DNA of 64,000 bases from Methylocystis echinoides. Lineage in GTDB: Bacteria > Pseudomonadota > Alphaproteobacteria > Rhizobiales > Beijerinckiaceae. The notes below the pieces were generated by a model. It made no database searches. It had not been told where the DNA came from and worked only from the letters and a program-made list of their open reading frames with translations. A program made the position numbers and the translations under genes. Positions 60,732 through 64,000 of the stretch are shown in pieces; the stretch's first letter is position 1, and each line of letters opens with the position of its first letter. The DNA is taken from positions 62,001 to 126,000 of the forward strand of contig NZ_BSEC01000005.1 of NCBI RefSeq assembly GCF_027923385.1, written 5' to 3'.

Positions 60732-61472
60732 TCAGTGCTGCATGCCGCCCATGCCGCCACCCATGCCGCCACCCTGGCCCATTCCCCCATGGCCCATGCT
60801 ACCCATTCCCCCCATGCCGCCGCCCTCTCGCTGCATACTGCCCATCCCGCCGCGACCCATCGACATGCCGACTTTCATCACACTCGTCAGCGTCTCGTTC
60901 GCGGCCTCCTTCTGATCGTCGCTCAGAGCGTTAAACAAGGGTTCGAGAGCAGCCTTCTGCGCCCGAACAACTTCGAGATGGTCGACCATATGGGTCCCCA
61001 TCATTGAGAGCTGACCAAGAACGTCGTGCTTTCCGTCCATCTGATGCTCGTCGGCCGAGGCGCATTTCGCTGACGCCTTCTGGGCGATGGCGCGCCACGC
61101 ATCGGCAAAGGCGTTCCATTGCGGCGTCTGTTGGTCAGTGATTTTCAGTTCCGTCCTGAGATAAGCAAGCCGCGCGTCGAGATGTTCAGTGAATCCGCAC
61201 ATCATTTGCTTCATCATGTCGCCACCGCCACCGCCATGGTCCATGCCGCCCATGCCACCATCGCCCATTCCCCCATGGCCCATGCCACCCATGCCACCCA
61301 TGCCACCGTGGCCCATACCGCTGTGATCGGTGACCTTCGGCTGCGCCGGGGCGGGAGGAGGCGTTGGCGCTGCTTTCTGAGCCTGGGCTGTGCTGACCGC
61401 GCCGGCAACGAGGAAGAGGGCGGCGGCGCTTGTAATCAGCCAGCGCGAAGCAAATTTCTTCGTGTTTTTCAT
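60732..61472 (-). CDS. Spy/CpxP-like LTxxQ protein, Met/His/Gly-rich
   Basis: 246 aa from ATG 61472, giving signal peptide ending TAQAQ. Two Gly/Met/His tracts (GMGGMGGMGHGGMGDGGMGG near the start; GGMGGMGSMGHGGMGQGG at the end) flank a helical core with LSDDQKEAANETLTSVMKVG and ITDQQTPQWNAFADAW, the LTxxQ pattern. Such periplasmic proteins bind metals or act as chaperones during envelope stress. Nearby cus genes support a copper role. Confidence 0.8.
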   Translation of the reverse strand: MKNTKKFASRWLITSAAALFLVAGAVSTAQAQKAAPTPPPAPAQPKVTDHSGMGHGGMGGMGGMGHGGMGDGGMGGMDHGGGGGDMMKQMMCGFTEHLDARLAYLRTELKITDQQTPQWNAFADAWRAIAQKASAKCASADEHQMDGKHDVLGQLSMMGTHMVDHLEVVRAQKAALEPLFNALSDDQKEAANETLTSVMKVGMSMGRGGMGSMQREGGGMGGMGSMGHGGMGQGGGMGGGMGGMQH

Positions 61473-61572
61473 TGGATTGTCTCCTCCTGTTACGCCAGTC
61501 GCGTAATTACTTATCAGCGCGCGAACACTGCAACGATGGTGCTCGCAGCCTATAATTCGATACCTGGCCGCA

Positions 61573-61895
61573 AAAGAGAAGGCTTTCAACCTCGCCTTCC
61601 GCTACATGAAAACTCGAATTTCCTTTCTCCTGGCGAATCCCATTCACCGCCTCGACAATTTGGCGCTGAAAAACCGCCTACCTGAAATCAGCGAAGCCGA
61701 AGGCGCAACCCACAAAGCGGAAGCATAATCGTGACAATCACGATCTATCACAACCCTGCTTGCCGGCCAATCGTCGTAACGCCGAAGGGCGCGCGACTGT
61801 GCCGTCCTTCCGAGGCCGTGCTCGACATTCTGCCCAACCCGGACATTGGCGAGTTCACTAAGGAAGACGGGGGCCTATCGGGCACAGCCCCCTAA
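61573..61895 (+). pseudogene. Remnant of a second arsC-arsC pair
   Basis: 61573-61728 matches the 3' part of the first arsC (AFNLAFRYMKTRISFLLANP), followed by the start of the second (ITIYHNPACR) that is joined directly to its last third (IVVTPKGARLCRPSEAVLDI) with the middle deleted. It differs from the copy at 46420-46993 at many positions, so it is an older or separate acquisition. Confidence 0.8.
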
Positions 61896-62025
61896 AATCC
61901 GAAAAAAAGGCTTTTTCGCATGTCGCTTCCTACGGGCTGACCTACATTAATCAACGGTCCGCGACCGATGCTTCTGCCCGTGCCAAGTTTAAAGGCGCAC
62001 GAGGCCCAAAGGCGCTTCGTTCCCT

Positions 62026-63027
62026 ATGAAAATCGTGGCCTTCGAGATCCAACCCCGGGAGGTGAGTTCTTTTGAGCGCTTGAGGGCGGAGCATGAGGTT
62101 GTTCTGCTTGACGAGCCCCTGCGCGCGGCTAACTCAAAACAGTTTCGAGACGCGGAAGTTATATGTCCCTTTCTCTATTCCGAGCTCAGCGCCCACGTTT
62201 TGCAAGACATGCCGCAGATCAAAATGATTGCTACACGGTCGACTGGCTATGACCACATCAACCTGAAATACTGCAAAGAAAAAGGAATCGTGGTCTCCAA
62301 TGTTCCGAGCTACGGCGAGGCTACGGTTGCCGAACATGTGTTCGCTTTATTACTCACGATTAGTCACAATTTGCGCGAGGCCATCGACCGCGCTCGCAAC
62401 GGCGAATTCAGCCCCATTGGCCTCGAGGGGTTTGACTTGGCTGGGAAGACACTCGGCGTCATTGGTGTCGGATCTATCGGCCGACACGTCGTCCGGATTG
62501 CCCGCGGATTCGAGATGAACGTAATAGCCTTTGACCTCAAACCAGACGCTCGCCTCGCAGCCGAACTTGGCTTCCGTTATATGCCGCTTAATGCCGTGTT
62601 CGAGCAAGCCGACATCTTGACGTTGCATGTACCGGCTATGCCGGTAACCAACAACATGATCTCTACGGGTGAGTTTGCAAGGATGAAGGACGGCGTAGTT
62701 CTGATAAATACCGCCCGCGGAAGCTTGATTGAGCCGAGAGCGTTGATCCAAGCCCTACATAGTCGAAAAGTCGCAGCAGCCGGCCTAGATGTCATGCCTG
62801 ACGAGCCGATGATTCGGGAGGAAGCCGAACTGATCTGTTCGTTTTTCTGCGAGCGACATGATCTGCGAAATCTGGTCGCTGACCATATCCTGCTGAGAAT
62901 GTCGAACGTGGTTATAACGCCACACAGCGCCTTTAACACCGTAGAAGCGATGGGGCGGATTCTGAAAACGACAATCGCCAATATCGAAGCTTTCGCAGCG
63001 GGAACCGCTCAAAACGTAGTGAACTGA
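62026..63027 (+). CDS. D-2-hydroxyacid dehydrogenase (D-lactate type)
   Basis: 333 aa. NAD-binding GVIGVGSIGRHVVRIARGF, substrate Arg in NTARGSLIEP, catalytic Glu in DVMPDEPM and His in VVITPHSAFN are present. It interconverts 2-keto acids and D-2-hydroxyacids, using NAD(H); D-lactate is the likely substrate. Not obviously linked to the metal genes. Confidence 0.9.
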   Translation: MKIVAFEIQPREVSSFERLRAEHEVVLLDEPLRAANSKQFRDAEVICPFLYSELSAHVLQDMPQIKMIATRSTGYDHINLKYCKEKGIVVSNVPSYGEATVAEHVFALLLTISHNLREAIDRARNGEFSPIGLEGFDLAGKTLGVIGVGSIGRHVVRIARGFEMNVIAFDLKPDARLAAELGFRYMPLNAVFEQADILTLHVPAMPVTNNMISTGEFARMKDGVVLINTARGSLIEPRALIQALHSRKVAAAGLDVMPDEPMIREEAELICSFFCERHDLRNLVADHILLRMSNVVITPHSAFNTVEAMGRILKTTIANIEAFAAGTAQNVVN

Positions 63028-63719
63028 AGTCGCCCGATCGAACAATCCTGTGAGTGAACGCGCACGCTTGCTCTTATAGGGGCACGATGACGACGGCGGT
63101 GGCGAGGAGAAGGCTAGCCACATCTGAGCTTCGTCGTTCTGGAAAAACGGGATGGCCCAGCAAGCTACCTCCCCTCTGTAAAAGCCTTGCATTGACAAAG
63201 TTTGGGCTAGCGCAGTCGGCACGGCGATGGATCATTTCTGTTGAAAGAGGTAGTGATGGCTCTTCGGGTCGCTTCCGGCTGCGTACAAGCTTTCGGCTTT
63301 TCTTGCAGTGGAACCGCATAGACGTGGCTGCGGCTTGGATATGGTCATGGCTGGCAACGCCCTTGAATATGGAGCTTGCTCTTTGGCTTAAGCATCAGCG
63401 CTTTCAAATGAGTTTTGGTTTTTTGAATTTCGGAACGGCAATCACTAAAGGTAGCCCCAGTGAGTGCGGCGGAAAAGCCTAGGTGTGGGTTCTGATCAGC
63501 TCGTTCTGACGAGGGCGTGAAGCGCGATCGTCGATTGAGGCCTGAATTCGGTCTGTGCCTTGGGAGACAGCCGGGAACCACATCAACTCTGCAGCCGCCT
63601 TTGGGCGCTCCATGCATCTCCCGGCTACCTGGCGGACAGCAGCAATTTAAATTTGCCGGCACCCGCTTACTTAAGAGTCATCTGGGTCCAACGGAAAGGG
63701 GAGGCTAGTCACACCCTCC
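63028..63719. other. Gene-poor segment before IS66 element
   Basis: Short frames on both strands lack ribosome sites and family features; I see no gene here. Confidence 0.5.
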
Positions 63720-64000
63720 GTAAGCCTACGCCGTAGGCCGCAGGGGGAGGTCCGGCTCGCCTACGCGGCCAGGGCCGAGGCGGCCTGATCTTTTTTGCGC
63801 CAGTTCCACGGCAGCAGTTCATCGAGCCGATGCGCGGGGTGCGCGGCGATGCGGGCGAGGACGTCGGCGAGCCAGACCTGCGGATCGACGCCGTTCATCT
63901 TCGCCGTGACGATGAGGCTGTACATCGCCGCGGCGCGTTGACCGCCGCGGTCGGAGCCGCAGAACAACCAGCTCTTCCGGCCAAGGGCGATGCCTCTCAG
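63720..64000 (-). mobile_element. IS66-family element, one end (continues past window)
   Basis: GTAAGCCTACGCCGTAGGC at 63720-63738 is a plausible terminal inverted repeat with the GTAAG start usual for IS66. The C-terminal transposase gene begins inside the window and runs off the end. Confidence 0.7.
63761..64000 (-). CDS. IS66 transposase (TnpC) C-terminal part
   Basis: About 80 codons visible on the minus strand; the N-terminal side lies beyond base 64000. The read is LRGIALGRKSWLFCGSDRGG then AAAMYSLIVTAKMNGVDPQV and HRLDELLPWNW, the C-terminal end of IS66 TnpC. The start lies outside, so only the 3' end is annotated. Confidence 0.85.
   Translation of the reverse strand: MRGIALGRKSWLFCGSDRGGQRAAAMYSLIVTAKMNGVDPQVWLADVLARIAAHPAHRLDELLPWNWRKKDQAASALAA

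Noticed and set aside
63054..63482. 142-aa plus-strand frame upstream of IS66
   Set aside because: No ribosome site, odd composition, no family features.
1..64000. tRNA or rRNA genes
   Set aside because: No cloverleaf or rRNA-like stretch was noticed by eye; a covariance search would be needed to exclude them.

Overview
The window looks like part of a large conjugative plasmid (or an integrated plasmid-like element) from an alphaproteobacterium, probably Hyphomicrobiales. The reasons are the RepC-type replicon with an antisense-RNA signature, the VirB/VirD4 transfer operon with a VirD2/MobP-like relaxase, a large ParB-like protein, high GC with ATGA/TAATG gene overlaps, and the metal-resistance cargo. 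A methanotroph-type host (Methylocystis/Methylosinus) is only a guess. No tRNA, rRNA or CRISPR array was seen.

Layout. (1) 1-9877 (+): a type IV secretion operon virB4-[exported]-virB5-lipoprotein-virB6-virB8-virB9-virB10-virB11-virD4, mostly with overlapping start and stop codons. (2) 9866-13968: a four-gene minus-strand restriction-modification operon (ribbon-helix-helix protein, C5 methyltransferase, PD-(D/E)xK-like protein, GIY-YIG nuclease) and a divergent unknown gene, wedged between virD4 and the relaxase gene and flanked by two diverged copies of the same ~100-bp junction. (3) 13838-19181: relaxase and MobC on the minus strand, an oriT-like intergenic region with four 12-bp iterons, then a TraK/ParA-like/membrane-protein trio on the plus strand. 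(4) 19237-21805: ssb and a frameshifted repC with a convincing promoter and a counter-transcribed RNA on the opposite strand. (5) 22079-26746: a hipB/hipA-like pair with palindromic operators, followed by a three-Cys-motif (DUF5131) protein and two TcmP-like proteins.

(6) 26993-29783: a mer locus (merR, merT, merP, a GDCCVxC protein) without merA, cut off by a decayed ISNCY-type element. (7) 29789-44110: a Crp/Fnr regulator and membrane protein, then plasmid housekeeping and exported proteins (lysozyme-like muramidase, Toprim primase, DNA methylase, large ParB, thermonuclease, second SSB, acyltransferase). (8) 44482-45163: a scar of truncated genes. (9) 45183-51275: an arsenic operon arsR-arsI-arsC-arsC-arsD-arsA-acr3 ending in a small zinc-ribbon gene and a frameshifted methyltransferase. 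(10) 51284-61895: fragments, two paralogous Cys-rich exported proteins, a cusCBA-like metal efflux operon, a TonB-receptor pseudogene, a Met/His/Gly-rich Spy-like protein and the remnant of a second arsC pair. (11) 62026-64000: a D-2-hydroxyacid dehydrogenase and the end of an IS66 element.

Together the genes make a transfer backbone into which defence-like modules (R-M, HipBA/Tcm) and metal-resistance modules have been inserted and partly eroded.
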